Assembly: GCF_000350225.1 (NCBI RefSeq)
Contig: NW_005179163.1
Span: forward strand, 1 to 64,000
Length of the DNA stretch: 64,000 bases
Reading direction: 5' to 3'
Source: Chondrus crispus
Lineage: Eukaryota > Rhodophyta > Florideophyceae > Gigartinales > Gigartinaceae
This document shows, piece after piece, positions 11,135-22,573 of the stretch (within the stretch, counting starts at the first letter, position 1; every line of letters starts with the position of its first letter). The notes under the pieces were generated by a model, which was not told the DNA's origin, did not search any database, and saw nothing but the letters and a program-made list of their open reading frames with translations. The position numbers and the translations under genes were made by a program.

Positions 11135-12128
11135 ATGGCTCTCCGTGCAGGAGCTTCACGTCTGCTTTCTCGCGCGGCCCCGCTCGCCCGGTCTCTTTCG
11201 CAAGATGTCGCGTCCCCAGCTGCGCGATCCGTGTCAACTTTTTCGTTGCCGGATCTGAAGTATGGCTACGCCTCGCTTGAGCCGCATTTTGACGAGAAGA
11301 CTATGACGGTACGATATCGCGAAATGGCCCCCCTCTACGGCGAAGTGTGACGCAAATGTTTTATCTCACTGACTAACTAGAGCAATTGCATTTCTTGTGT
11401 CGTCATATATGCAGGTTCATCACACTAGACATCACCAGACTTATGTCTCTAATTTGAACGGCGTTCTCACAGGCGAGCATGGAAGCGAGATTCAGGTAAG
11501 TCTTTTCTTCTTGCTTTGCTCGAGTGATTTATGCGTGCAAGTGATCGCTTTCATCATCTAACCCGTTACGGTCGTCTTCGTACAATGGCCTGGTACATGC
11601 GAACAGGATCTGTCACTATCTCAAATTCAGAGAAAAGTTAGCTCGCTGCCGGAGGCTATCCGCACGACAGTCATGAACCACGGCGGCGGTCACTACAACC
11701 ACACCTTATTCTTCAGCATTCTCGCACCCGAGACGGAGACGACCTCCGCGCCAGTAGACGAGCTCAAAACCATGGTAGAGACCGATTTCGGGTCCTTCGA
11801 CGCCATGCGCAAGGAGTTTAACGCCGCGGCGATGAAGGTCTTCGGGAGCGGTTGGGCCTGGCTTGGTGTGGGGAACGACGGCAAACTATGTATTTCTAAC
11901 ACGCGCAACCAGGAAAACCCGCTCATGGAAGGAATCGTTGACGCACCGTCTACTCCTATCATGGGACTCGATATCTGGGAACATGCCATGTACCTCAAGT
12001 ACCTAAACCGCCGCCCTGAATACATCGACGCGTTCTGGCACATCATTGATTGGGAGCAAGTCGCAGCGAACTATTCGGCTGCACGCGACGGTCAAACGGC
12101 TATTTTTGATGTACCCATGGAAGAATAG
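11135..12128 (+). CDS. SOD2: mitochondrial manganese superoxide dismutase
   Basis: Converts superoxide to oxygen and hydrogen peroxide. Three exons: 11135-11308, 11415-11495 and 11607-12128. The introns are 106 and 111 nt, both phase 0, with donors GTACGA and GTAAGT and acceptors GCAG and ACAG. The joined protein is 258 residues. Residues 1-35 form an Arg/Ser/Ala-rich presequence (MALRAGASRLLSRAAPLARS), then SLPDLKYGYASLEPHF begins the mature enzyme. Metal ligands line up at H60 (VHHTRHH), H117 (GGGHYNH), D207 and H211 (DIWEHAMY). The Gln in NQENPL (187) is the manganese-type second-shell residue. Mitochondrial targeting is inferred from the presequence; a plastid location is less likely. Confidence 0.95.
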
Positions 12129-12303
12129 AGACATAGCGGCACAGTGTACTGGACCTCGCTCACATCGCCACGCGGCGTGTTGTTGTAAAACTAAGCTTGG
12201 AGAAATAGCTCTCAGAGTGCAGTATATAGCTCGGATTTATAGAGGTTGCGGAATAAGCGAAATGACGCTATGACGCAAACCATCACTGATTGACTGCGCA
12301 AAA

Positions 12304-12988
12304 CTATGTTGGTGAAATCGCGACTCGCTGCAAGTTCACCGAATAACCCAGCGTTTCACCCGGCGGAACTAAGCATTCTTTTGATTCACCAATGCAAACG
12401 CCCCTGTCCCCGTATGCCAATGTTGGCGGGATGACGACTTTCCTTTCCCCACCCGGCTTCATCGTCGACACGGCCGTTTCCAGACCAGGAATGACTTGCC
12501 TTTGTCCCATTTGAAAAACGAAGCCTTTTCGGTTATCAAATATCTTTCCATTGCTAAGGAACGCTTGCTGCGCTCAGAAATCCGAAAGAGTAACAGAGCT
12601 CAGGTCAACCGGTTAAACATCAGTCGGCAAACCCGTATATCACGAAACGAGAATCGGTCCAGTTACATTGGACTGCACAACTTACGTAATCTATGACGAC
12701 GAAATCGCCATTAATAGGTCCGGCCCCGCTCCCCCCTTTGACATCGTAGTAGCTGATGCCGCTCTCATCCTTGATATACTCGGGTCTACGCGCGGCTGCG
12801 AGGGCCCTGCCGGTTGGCTCAAGAACAGTCGTCGCCAACAACGCGCCAAGAGCTAGTCGGCTTACCTGCCGACGGGAGAAAGTAGGGGCGCTGTTCATGG
12901 ACGGGGGGCAACTGCTGCGCAACCCGGGATTCACCACTCGTGCGGAGCACAGGGCGACACTGGATGCGAATGCTGCAGCCCCTTCCAT
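12304..12988 (-). CDS. thylakoid-lumen FKBP-type peptidyl-prolyl isomerase
   Basis: Two exons, 12686-12988 and 12304-12567, joined across a 118-nt phase-0 intron (donor GTAAGT, acceptor GCGCAG), giving 188 residues. The N-terminus looks like a bipartite target signal: a Ser/Ala-rich plastid part, then a twin-arginine type signal (RRQVSRLALGALLATT) ending in ALAAARR. The FKBP domain runs GDFVVIDY|QAFLSNGKIFDN, GQRQVIPGLETAVSTMKPGGERKVVIPP, LAYGDRG and a final GYSVNLQRV. The short loop after YGDRG contains two cysteines (VCIGESKEC), the same region as the redox-active disulfide of plant lumenal FKBP13. Catalysis of proline isomerisation of lumenal proteins is the family role. The start ATG at 12988 is chosen because it precedes the transit-like sequence. 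Confidence 0.87.
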
Positions 12989-13705
12989 CGCTGCGCAAAG
13001 CGTTTCCGAGACAGAGCCGCAGACTTGTGCGAAGTGGATTGAAAGAGAACTGGTCTTTGATCGAGAGCACTTGTTCTGTGTTTGTGAGGTTTTGATACGG
13101 TCGGGAGCAATTGAGAGGGTCCGCGAGATTGCAAAAGATCTTTCAGACCCACGGCCAGCCAGAGGCTGCCAAGCATCAGGTGTTTCTGAGAATAATATTT
13201 TAGATTTCATATGATTTGGATTATAGTACAGTATATCGAGTTAGTGCATCAAGAACCATGTCAGTCTGTCTATCACGGCGGGAACGGGGCGTCTGAACTT
13301 GTGAAGCAATGATGGTTTCCCTTGGCTACATCAAATGTGTTGATTCGATGAGCCGAAGAAGGCGTCTAACTCAACCCAAGTCAAGGAATTTCAATCCAAA
13401 CCAGATATCACACTCAAATATGATACTGTATTAGCTGTTGAACCCATCATGGACGTCTAAGAAAGGGTTGTGGATTTTCTTCTGGAGTTCGAGTCTCGCA
13501 TGTAATATACACTCGGCGGAAAAATTATACTGTTTCGCGAGGTATTGCAAATGCATGCCTCCAACCACGTGTGTGTACCAACGACACCACCTGAAACAGT
13601 CACGCAAAGTTTCCAGTGACATCCCTGCATTTATAAAGTGACATCGTCCCATTTTATCGCAACAGTTCCCATTGGGTAGTCGACGCCCTCCAGCCTACGC
13701 GTCGC
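12989..13705. other. intergenic region
   Basis: About 700 bp between two minus-strand genes. No gene recognised; it holds the FKBP promoter and the 3' end of the EST1/SMG7-like gene. Confidence 0.4.
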
Positions 13706-16180
13706 TCATCCGTCTGATGACAACGGCTGACTGCTGAAAATGTTTTGCGACATTTCGTCGCTCGGCGACCTTCGCCACCACGCAGGGCAATCAGTCTCCC
13801 CTGGCGTGGAGCATGACTCCACCTGTGGTGGATAGAGAAAGTTTCTCAAAATCAAATACAACTGCGAGGGCTGGTTCCGCAGCGGCTGCTTAGACCTAGT
13901 CTGATGGACTCGCGGTTGTGCGGGTTGGGCATACGACAACTGCAACGAGCCCTGAGACAGGATGCCGCCGTATGACCTCCGAAGCATGGGAGTGCCTATC
14001 TGTCTTTGCTGATCTCTGGTTCTTTTTTCTCCCACTTTCGGGGGAGGCAAAACATGGCGATATGTTCGAGCCGAATCCTGGGTCGTCCGATCTCCCTGCA
14101 GCACCCTATCGCCACTGCTCGGATTGCTCTGGAAAGCGGGCATTGGTGACTGGATGACAGATGCCGTGCACGTGCCCAAAAGTCGCCGTCTTTTCCTTAC
14201 TTGCGCACCAAGTTGGCCCGGGGTAATCGACTCGTGAAAGTTGTCTTCCAGCTCAGCGATGGATGCTCTCGGCTGTCCCGGTGATGGAAGCTGTTCGGCT
14301 TCTTGGGCAGTGACGACGGCTTCCTCTTGAGCCTGCTCACAACTCGATTCCAGTGACATTCGTCGAAGATGCCCGCCTCCTACCTTCTCCAAGTCCCTGA
14401 CGAGCCTCCGAATCCGACATTTTCGGATCGTCATACACACCAAGTTGCACGCGGCAGGACGCTCAAGCCGTAGACTACTGTCTGGACTCATGACCTCCTT
14501 CGCTGCACGAACACTAAATGCCTCTAAATGCCTCTCCGCAGTCATGGCTACAAGTGATTCATGCGATTGATCGCCCATCGATTTCAGAGCTGGCTTGATG
14601 ATACCCTCCTCCGTCTTTTGAAGAATGGTTGCCAGCGGTACCTCATGAAACGCTGTCTGGTGGAACATTTTCTGATCCTGACACGGTAGAAAGTGGCAGA
14701 ACTTTAAGTCTTCCGGCATAGCAGGAATGCGGCCCCCATGCCCATCGAGGATTTTGTTCTCAATGTGGTTGGCCAGAGGGCCGGTGCACGTCAGCTTTTC
14801 GATTTTCTCAAATTCCACGTTCACGTCCTGTAAGGCCTTAAGTGTGCGACCAAGAGGCTTCATTTTCAACGTAGGAGAAGGAGCAGACCGCGATTTAGAC
14901 CAGTAATGCGCCAAAAAGCTGATGGCTCCGAGGGAGGGTGCAATTGCATCAATGTCCACCTTTTCTGTGAACACTTCATAACCCAGGGCGACATCCTTGT
15001 CGCGGTCTGGAATATTTGGGTCTGGCCGGCGTTTCTTCTGCATGGCTCGTCGGCGATTTTTCTTGCGCTTCTGCAACGCAGTGTAGACCTCATGCAATGT
15101 CTGCCAGTATTTGCGGCATGCAATGTGAATGAAGCGGCCGACAAGATAGTCCGCGAGCTCGCATTGCGGAAGCAGTTTGCCCCCCGGACTTCCCTTCGGA
15201 CTGCATCTGTGGTGGACGAACATAACAGCACCGACGATGTTCATCATTTCCTCGGCGGTGACACTCTGCTGCATAAAGGATTCAGTGGATTCCCACAGGA
15301 GCACTCGTCGCACAGAGTCTGTCGCCTTTTCGAGATCGTTTCCGAGAAGAGTCCACAATGTTTCGATGAGGAGTGTAAAGAATTGTCGTTTCTGTAGCAC
15401 AGGGCGTTGTTCCGGAGTTTCAACCAAATGACGCGATAGCCCCTGCACAAAATTGGTCACGACAGTAGCTTCTTGATGCATGACATCTACTTTTCTGTTG
15501 GCAAGAAAGAAACAGAAATGAAAGAAGGTGCGAATAGGTTGATTTCCATTGCAAAACATGGCAAGATTCATACCTAATCTGAGATGGGCCTGGGGATCAT
15601 CTGGGCTGAAAACCTGGAGCATCTGGGCGGCATTTTTCGCGGCGGCGTGATCCAACGTGTACCGCCAACAGTCAGACAAGTACATGAGCATACGAGTCAG
15701 GGCGGCACGTATCCTCTGATGATTGCGCTTGCCCACATTCTGCAACGTGTTCTCGACGAGCAGATCTGCAATTTCGAAAAACGTTGCCATGGGTGCTTTC
15801 AGCATGGCGATGATAACCTTCCTTGCCCAAGCGGCACGCTGATGCGACACCGAGTGTTTGTTGAGCAGCTCGCGTAGACGAATGGCGTGCCGGGTAACGG
15901 CGAAGGGGAACATCTGCTCGATCTCGTAGGCGAGATCACGAGACGGGGCCTGACGGGCCGTTTTGCAGCGCTGAGAGTAGTCGGAGATCGGGTGGCCGGC
16001 GATAGCGAGACGTATGACGGCGAGCTCGGATTTTAGATATTTGGATTGCAGAGGGCGAAGCGCCTTCCAGTCGGCTTCTGCCTTGCGAGCGGAGAAGGAG
16101 GTGGAGTCGGCGACGGCGCCGCACGGGGTTTTGGGTAGCTTGTGGCGGCACGCGCGTCGGTGGGAGACAGCGGCTTCCAT
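13706..16180 (-). CDS. EST1/SMG7-like protein (14-3-3-like/TPR domain)
   Basis: An 824-residue single-exon protein. Residues about 155-245 carry the signature of the Est1/SMG5-7 family: LTRMLMYLSDCWRYTLDH, then FSPDDPQAHLRLGMNLAMFCNGNQPIRTFFHFCFFLANRK. This matches the pattern in which a 'YLGDLARY' helix is followed by 'P..G.p.nqLA.la' and 'a.yyy.RsL'. Family members bind phosphorylated UPF1 in nonsense-mediated mRNA decay or act at telomeres. The middle (250-560) is alpha-helical with a basic cluster KRKKNRRRAMQKKRRP. The C-terminal 250 residues are low-complexity and probably disordered. No PIN nuclease domain is seen, which argues for SMG7/EST1 rather than SMG5/6. Other TPR-containing proteins remain possible. 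Confidence 0.6.
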   Translation of the reverse strand: MEAAVSHRRACRHKLPKTPCGAVADSTSFSARKAEADWKALRPLQSKYLKSELAVIRLAIAGHPISDYSQRCKTARQAPSRDLAYEIEQMFPFAVTRHAIRLRELLNKHSVSHQRAAWARKVIIAMLKAPMATFFEIADLLVENTLQNVGKRNHQRIRAALTRMLMYLSDCWRYTLDHAAAKNAAQMLQVFSPDDPQAHLRLGMNLAMFCNGNQPIRTFFHFCFFLANRKVDVMHQEATVVTNFVQGLSRHLVETPEQRPVLQKRQFFTLLIETLWTLLGNDLEKATDSVRRVLLWESTESFMQQSVTAEEMMNIVGAVMFVHHRCSPKGSPGGKLLPQCELADYLVGRFIHIACRKYWQTLHEVYTALQKRKKNRRRAMQKKRRPDPNIPDRDKDVALGYEVFTEKVDIDAIAPSLGAISFLAHYWSKSRSAPSPTLKMKPLGRTLKALQDVNVEFEKIEKLTCTGPLANHIENKILDGHGGRIPAMPEDLKFCHFLPCQDQKMFHQTAFHEVPLATILQKTEEGIIKPALKSMGDQSHESLVAMTAERHLEAFSVRAAKEVMSPDSSLRLERPAACNLVCMTIRKCRIRRLVRDLEKVGGGHLRRMSLESSCEQAQEEAVVTAQEAEQLPSPGQPRASIAELEDNFHESITPGQLGAQVRKRRRLLGTCTASVIQSPMPAFQSNPSSGDRVLQGDRTTQDSARTYRHVLPPPKVGEKRTRDQQRQIGTPMLRRSYGGILSQGSLQLSYAQPAQPRVHQTRSKQPLRNQPSQLYLILRNFLYPPQVESCSTPGETDCPAWWRRSPSDEMSQNIFSSQPLSSDG

Positions 16181-17561
16181 ATTGGGGAGGGAGGAATCTG
16201 TTGGGAGGATCGGCTATCGCGCCGATGGGTAGTCTTAAGTCATGAGAATGCGAGAGAAGTGCGGCGTTGGTTGAGGACGCGGCGCCTCGATGAGGAAGGA
16301 GAGGGAGACGGAGGCGTAGTGTATGCACAACAAGCACTGAATTTGTTCAAATTCGGCGGGAAGATTTTGAATTTGTTAATTTGAATTTCCGGCGAAAAGA
16401 CAATGACACCGGTTTCTCTTGCTGGCCTCTGTTTATTGGACGATCCGGAAACACGCCTTCCTTACAAAAGACGACCTGATTGGGACGCCACGTTTGTGTC
16501 GGGCGAACAGCATTTGTCCTGCGTCACAATGGCCAGCAGTGTGATCGCAACAATCATCAACGATGAAAGCTACGATCACATTGCTGACCATGCACGATGA
16601 CTCATCGCGCATCCCACTCATTATGCGCTACCCCCTGTCATTCCAAAATACAACACCACCATCGGTCCACTGACCCCTTCCCACTCTGTACATCCAATGC
16701 GAAAGTCCCCGCAAACACAACAGTATTCTCCTCTTCCCGCTACCGTTCATCACGTCACCTGTATGTCCTTCCGCTCGCATATACAACATCGCAAGACTCC
16801 GGCATCTTTGGAAGCTTCAATTGAGGGCATCATGTCTTTTTCACAGGCTGTCGAAAATGGAACCAATATACTCGCCGCCGTACTATGTGTCTGTACAATA
16901 TATTGTCCACGCCATGCGATACTTCTCCGCGTCTCACATGCTCCCCTCCTCCATTCCCTCGTCTTCCAATATCGTGCCATAACTCACAACTCTTTTAGCC
17001 CAAGACTCTTCTCGTAAGCCACAACAAGTTAACTTCTACATCATTTCCACTTCCACGAAAAGCCGTTCGTCAGTCGTCTGAAAGCGTCACGCCCGACTTG
17101 GTCAGCCAGTCTTGCGCACTCTTACTTTTGCACTTTCAGTTGCCTTGGCAAAATGACTGTACAAAAACGTTAAAACAAATCGCTTATGTCGAGACTCGCA
17201 GCAACATTCATTATTCTTCTCTCCGCTACATGTTTTCCAGCGCAATGTTTCCACTGCCCAGCCCATTGTAGTCTAGTTGTACTCTTGCTGTATAATTTCG
17301 GCCCAAGGGAGCCTCTGTCGCCTTCTCTTCTATAAACCTTGTTGCGCTATAGTCAAATTGATTGAGGCTGCCAGTGAAATGCCTCGTGCCCCCTCGTGGC
17401 GGTCTCATTTATTTATGTGAAAAAGCGAATGGTGTTCTCACAGCTGGTAAAGCTCGGATTCATGAGCGGAAGTGCCGTGGAGCAGCCTTGATGCCTTTTT
17501 TCTTTCAAGGATTCGCTTGCATCACGTAAATTACAAACTCCGTCGTCACTCTGCGGGCTCC
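16181..17561. other. AT-rich intergenic region
   Basis: No coding sequence, RNA gene or repeat recognised in about 1.4 kb. The first 100 bases are the promoter side of the EST1/SMG7-like gene. Confidence 0.4.
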
Positions 17562-18050
17562 AGTGCTTTTAGACGAGCTTTCGTCCATACGACCTTCGCT
17601 TAACCACGTATGAGGTCAACTTTTTGCGTACAAAAAACAAATAAAATAATTCAAACATATAGAGTAACATTTTTAAACGGAGATACTCCAATGTCTCTTT
17701 GTATACGCCTGTATTCTAACCAAGCGATCCAAAAAGTCTTCTCAACATCAGCGTCGTCCCTGAACACTCTTAAGATGATCCCTGGGTGTGCCGTCTGCCA
17801 AAGTATAAACGAGTTTAAGAGAACTCAACAACTACTCCTTTTTAGACGTTAGTAAAAGCAGTTGATCGACTAAATGCGACAACTCTCGAAAACAAAAAAT
17901 GAAAGTGGGCGTTTCCGGTCTGTCAAATGTCGCAACTCAACTGCGGAGCGCTCAGAAGAGGAAAAACTGTTGCAAAAAGTATTCCTGGCTGCCTTAATGT
18001 TTTAAGTTGAAAAGTTACCTCATATGAGAGCACTTGTCATCCAGACACTA
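17562..18050 (-). mobile_element. MITE-like repeat, copy E of the ~0.48 kb family
   Basis: Read on the minus strand it begins TGTCTGGATGACAAGTG, passes a CTCATATGAGG palindrome and TAACTTTTCAAC, and ends with a region resembling the right ends of the other copies (tacgcaaaaagttgacctca, then gaaagctcgtctaaaagcac). Size (about 489 bp) and end structure match copies A, B and C, although the interior is more diverged. No coding capacity. Confidence 0.55.
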
Positions 18051-20916
18051 CAGACGGAGCCGTACTCTGCTTAGAAACTTTTTTCGAATTGTTGCTGCAT
18101 TGCATGGATCATTCTACATCATGGTTGGGAGCTCTGAGACGTAGGTCGAAATTCACATGGTTACTAGTTGTAACTGCTATGCAACAAAACTTTGCGATGA
18201 GTTTGCTCTTTCTCAAACTCGACTTCCAACCGTCTATTATATAAGGAGTACAACGTATTTTCAGAACCTTCTTTACGTGCGATTCTCGCTTGCGACAGCA
18301 GCGGAAAAATTGCCACACCTCTAGGCGAATGTAGTACGAAGGTTGGCAGTGTCTCCTTTTTTACATAGGCTTGCTCCACCAACACGGCAAAGGTGTAGCT
18401 TTCCTCGCTGTTTTGGTATGCACTACTACAAGTGCATATAACCCCGTTACTAGGGCTCCTGCGTTGATGCCAGTTTCATTAAAGTCGGGCGACCATGTCA
18501 GCGACCAAAAATGAGCTTCCATTTTCGGATTCGTTCACTCGAATGAACTTATAGAAATTTCAGCCACAATGACAATAGAGCAACTTTCTGTTCTTGTAAC
18601 CTATTCAGTCCCGCAATTTTGTGGTCTCCCTTCTGCTCTCCACGCGCGAGGAACCCCAAATATAAGTCACTGAAACAATCATGTCGTAAAACTGAACCAA
18701 CGAAGCCAAAAAAACTGCTGTTGCTTAGTAGCTCACCGTGAGATCACTTGAACATAGGTATAGAAAAATGACTTATGTTCATCTTACAATTTGTAGAGAG
18801 TCGAAGAGAACCGGAACCTTAGCATCGTGCATATTCATGTTGTTTGGACGTGGAGCCACACTTTCCAAGTGCACCCATCTCACACGTGTGCGTTCTACAA
18901 ACCTTTATACCATAAAATATTGCGCGTAGAAACAGGTCTGTCAGCTTCATTGAACAAAGAATAAGATTTACAATGATGGCTTCTTACTTCAAGAGGACTT
19001 CATCTTCTTGCTTATTTCATTTTTTCACGTCGAGCAACAGAGGCCATCAGTTGGTTCTCACTTGTTTGAACTACAATTCCAATCCCCTCTCACATTTCTT
19101 CTAAAGACGATTCTTTTCGGCATTCGCACTCATGAGAAAAATTTCAGTTCACTGAAATACGCAGGTCGCTTGCACATGATCATTTATTCGCTTGCACATT
19201 ACATTGTGCACCGGGGGACGGGATCCATCACATTTAAATACCCGTCGCGCCAACAAATTGCCGTCGTAGAGTCTATTGATAGGAGAAAGGATTCCATGGT
19301 GCAGTGGATAACATTATGTTGAATCAATTGGCACTGCACGCCTGCGACGCCCCGAGTTCAATTCCCGCGACGTACCAACCAAGGCACGGAGCGAAGTTAC
19401 ATTTAGCTTTTCAAACCATATCTTCCCGCTTGTAGTTCACATACTTCCTATTCTTTCACAGTAATCATAATCGCAATGATAACATAATTCCAGATCTGAG
19501 TCGGGGCGAGAAATAGAAGCTTGAGATACTTTCAACGTTTCTCACTTGTTCTTATGTTTTGTACCTTAAATAACTTGACGGAACACAAAAAGCTTCAAAC
19601 CTTTAGCCTTGAAATATCGATATCGTCAAAATGACGAGTCAAAGATTTCAGTCCATTCTTCATTTTACAACCGTTTTTTATTCGTCTCACAGAATGGCTA
19701 AAAACAAGCTCAAGTCATCAGTTGTTCAAGAAACAAATTCGCTTTTGACGCATAGAAAACAGACACTACGTCTCCCTCCATTTTTCAGTCTTTTCAGAAT
19801 CCGACGAGCAACAGACGTCACCATTTCCCCGCTCCCTTTTTTTGTGCGAGGTAGAGTTGAAAATTTAAGGCAAGAAACCCGCTGGAAGAATGAATTTTTG
19901 TCAAATCGAACAGCAGTGCTGCATTCATCCGGTTATTTTCAAGTCTTGTGATGTGAATCTCTTGCACCATAGACTTGAACAAAAGTGCCTCATGAACTCC
20001 TATCTCGCCTCTACCGTTTTTCGTACAACTTATCTCACTTCTGTATACAGCTCTTCAAAAGCATTGAGAGAATATTTCGCTCTTCCTATCAGATTACTAA
20101 GCCCAACGGCACTGTGGAGGATGTAAAAAGAGCTGGTGCAGATAATAGGATATAACTGGTCAACTGCATGCCAGAGGCGCAACTTTAAACCTTGAACTCA
20201 AGAAGATCCACGATATTCGTGAATTGTACTGATTGCTGCTATTTGTCTTGGTTGCCTGAACAACTCAAGAAACAGCATCTGGTTGTTATTCATGTGGCGA
20301 GGGTCGGGCGTTCCATGTTTCAGCACGAACTAAAATCTGCAAAAAGCTTGAATCCAAAGAAACAAGGCGGATATATCCGATAGTCACTGATGTATGATTT
20401 TGGTCATCTTCAATCTGAAATTTGGATTTCTTTGTGGAGAGACCGCAGGCAGGTGACAGGGCCAAGCATTGCTCTCATTTTCTTAATGATTGCACGGATG
20501 GGAAACGTTTTACCAGTCCTAATTTGCTTCACATGAAGATATTATGAAACACTTTTATCAAGCGTACTCCGATCCCTGAGGTTTCATACTGTGATATTCT
20601 CACAGTATAGTACTTACTCCTTAATGTATAAGTGGATCATGTCTGCTTCAGATTTTTAGTCAAACATCAATCATGTCGCATTTGTCAGCACCGTTTGGGT
20701 ACCTCCAACGTTAGAAACAACATCTCCATCTGGCTATTCTCTCCTCTAAATTTTACTGAATGGAATCACTCTCGAAGATTTTGTCGAGGACTCGGCGAAC
20801 CAAGTCTTCTCAGGTTTTTGCTGAGGCCAACCAAAGCCAAATCTTCCAACACAATTCGTGAAACAAGTACTCCCTCGCCCATCAGCATACCCTACGAGAG
20901 ACCTCAGTCAGAAGCA
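18051..20916. other. AT-rich region, no supported gene
   Basis: About 2.9 kb of AT-rich DNA with frequent short frames and no domain. A TATA-like TATAAG near 20627 lies some 290 bp upstream of the tetraspanin-like gene and may belong to it. A box-A/box-B-like pair near 19297-19365 was considered and rejected as a tRNA. Confidence 0.4.
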
Positions 20917-22137
20917 ATGGCGCAACAAAATCCAAACCTACAACTAGACCTTCCAAATCTAAGCGGGAGTGAGGATGAAGCACCCCCAGCGTCCACAATC
21001 TATGATCCAGCCGTCCTCGCTCTTAGCCCTGAATTCCAGGCCAAAGTGGATGCTCGAGAGGTCCGGAATCAGAAAGACAGTGCTCGCAATGAGAAAGAAA
21101 ATGAGAAGTCTCCATTTCATGTCTTTTCTCCCGTAGCAGACAATCCGAAAGGACCTTTTGAAATGGGAGTCGACGGGAAAACTATACGCGCTTCTTCTGG
21201 GGACGTGGAAGAAGCACGAGAATTCGAACAAGAGCTTTGTTGTTTTGGTTATGTTCCATTCTACCCGTCTCTAATCCTTGTTAATATTATCAGTTTTGTA
21301 AGTTGTTCTGTTCTCGGTCGCAGAAACGGCATCAATGCACCGCCAAAAGTCTGAAGCATTTTCTAACTTGGCGTCTATTTCGTTCCGATGCAGATTTTGG
21401 CAATCGTTGATCTCAGTATTGGATCTCACCAAGTGCAAACTGGGCCTAGAACGGCAGTGGGCTTTGGTTCATCTAAGAGCATGATAATTTCCGGATCTCA
21501 CATTTCAGGCATAGCCCTTGTGTCCATAGGGATTCTTCTATGTCTTTGTGCCTGCTTCGGAGTAACTGTTGCCGTTACCATATGGAGACCGCCTCATGTT
21601 CGTCGACGTTGGATGGAGATGGTTACTCACGGTCTCCTTGTCCTAGTCACTATTCTTAGCTTTGCCTTGTTCATAGCATCAACACTGGGTTTATTCGGGG
21701 TGCAGAAAGATGGGGGTGCATACGACGCTACTTTATGGCAAAGTACCGTCGAATCTGCTCCAATTTATACCTGCCACAATGAGCTAAGACTTGGGTGCTC
21801 TGGGTTTGCAAGACAACAATGCGAGTTTGACGCAAACGCGACGAGCAAAGCCTTCTGCCCTGGGCATTTTTGCATTGATTTTTGCAAAATAGCAACTGAT
21901 GACGTCAACCCGCAAAAAGTATGTGATCCATGCCGGGTGACAAAGAGAGTAAGTGTAATGGATGTGGTTTTCTGCAAAGATCATGAGAAGGCAGTGACGA
22001 ACAAACAAAGTTGTAAAGAGCCTTTCGAAAAAGATTTAAGGACTCGATATGCGCGAATGTTGTCTGCAGCTCTATTTAGTTTCCTATCGGTAGCTGCGAC
22101 GATGACTGTGACGTTTTACAAGTTGTGCTGTGCATGA
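20917..22137 (+). CDS. tetraspanin-like four-TM membrane protein
   Basis: Two exons, 20917-21297 and 21394-22137, across a 96-nt phase-0 intron (donor GTAAGT, acceptor ATGCAG), giving 374 residues. Residues 1-105 are hydrophilic and acidic, presumably cytosolic. Transmembrane segments are predicted at about 112-135 (spanning the splice junction), 164-191, 205-228 and 347-369. A long loop lies between TM3 and TM4. This is the tetraspanin layout. The loop contains ten cysteines, including a GCSG at 261-264 in the place of the canonical CCG motif. Without the splice, TM1 is interrupted, which supports the model. Tetraspanins organise membrane microdomains; no partner is evident. The long N-terminal tail and the altered CCG are unusual, so a lineage-specific four-TM family is possible. 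Confidence 0.65.
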
Positions 22138-22471
22138 CATGGCACACAAGTGCCACCGGTATCACGAGAGCGGGATAGGTTGTTGTGAGGAGGAAAGCGG
22201 GGTGTAAAAGGGAATTAAAAAAGGGAGAATTTTGAGTTTCTCCATGCATTTTGGACCTTGAATTCATTTCTTCTCTGCGGCCGTGATTCGCCTGTCGTGA
22301 AATATGCGGACGGAGTGGGCCCCATGCGCATGCAGCGCATCCAAGTTACTCGTGACAGCCACTCGCATGTACAGCGAGGACCCGGGCGGAGCAACACATT
22401 GGTACGATACTTCTTCTCTTCTTCTTTCCTTCTGTCTCCGTAGAACAGCCCCATACCCAATTAAGATGTGA

Positions 22472-22477
22472 TATAAA
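22472..22477 (+). promoter_or_regulatory. TATA box of the FAD oxidoreductase gene
   Basis: A perfect TATAAA. A start site 25-35 bp downstream falls after the ATG at 22487, which argues that translation begins at the next in-frame ATG (22574). Confidence 0.5.
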
Positions 22478-22573
22478 GGACTAGCAATGTCCGGTTGCAA
22501 GAAGTTCAGTCACACGGCCCTGGTCCTTAAAAAAGCTCTTCGCTTCCGCGCAACGTCAAGAGACCAAAGTGCT

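Noticed and set aside
19290..19375. tRNA-like sequence (TGGTGCAGTGGATAAC and GAGTTCAATTCCC)
   Set aside because: Acceptor ends do not pair, the T stem has two mismatches and box spacing is long; an 8-bp inverted repeat (19299-19306/19332-19339) explains part of the resemblance. At best a tRNA-derived relic.
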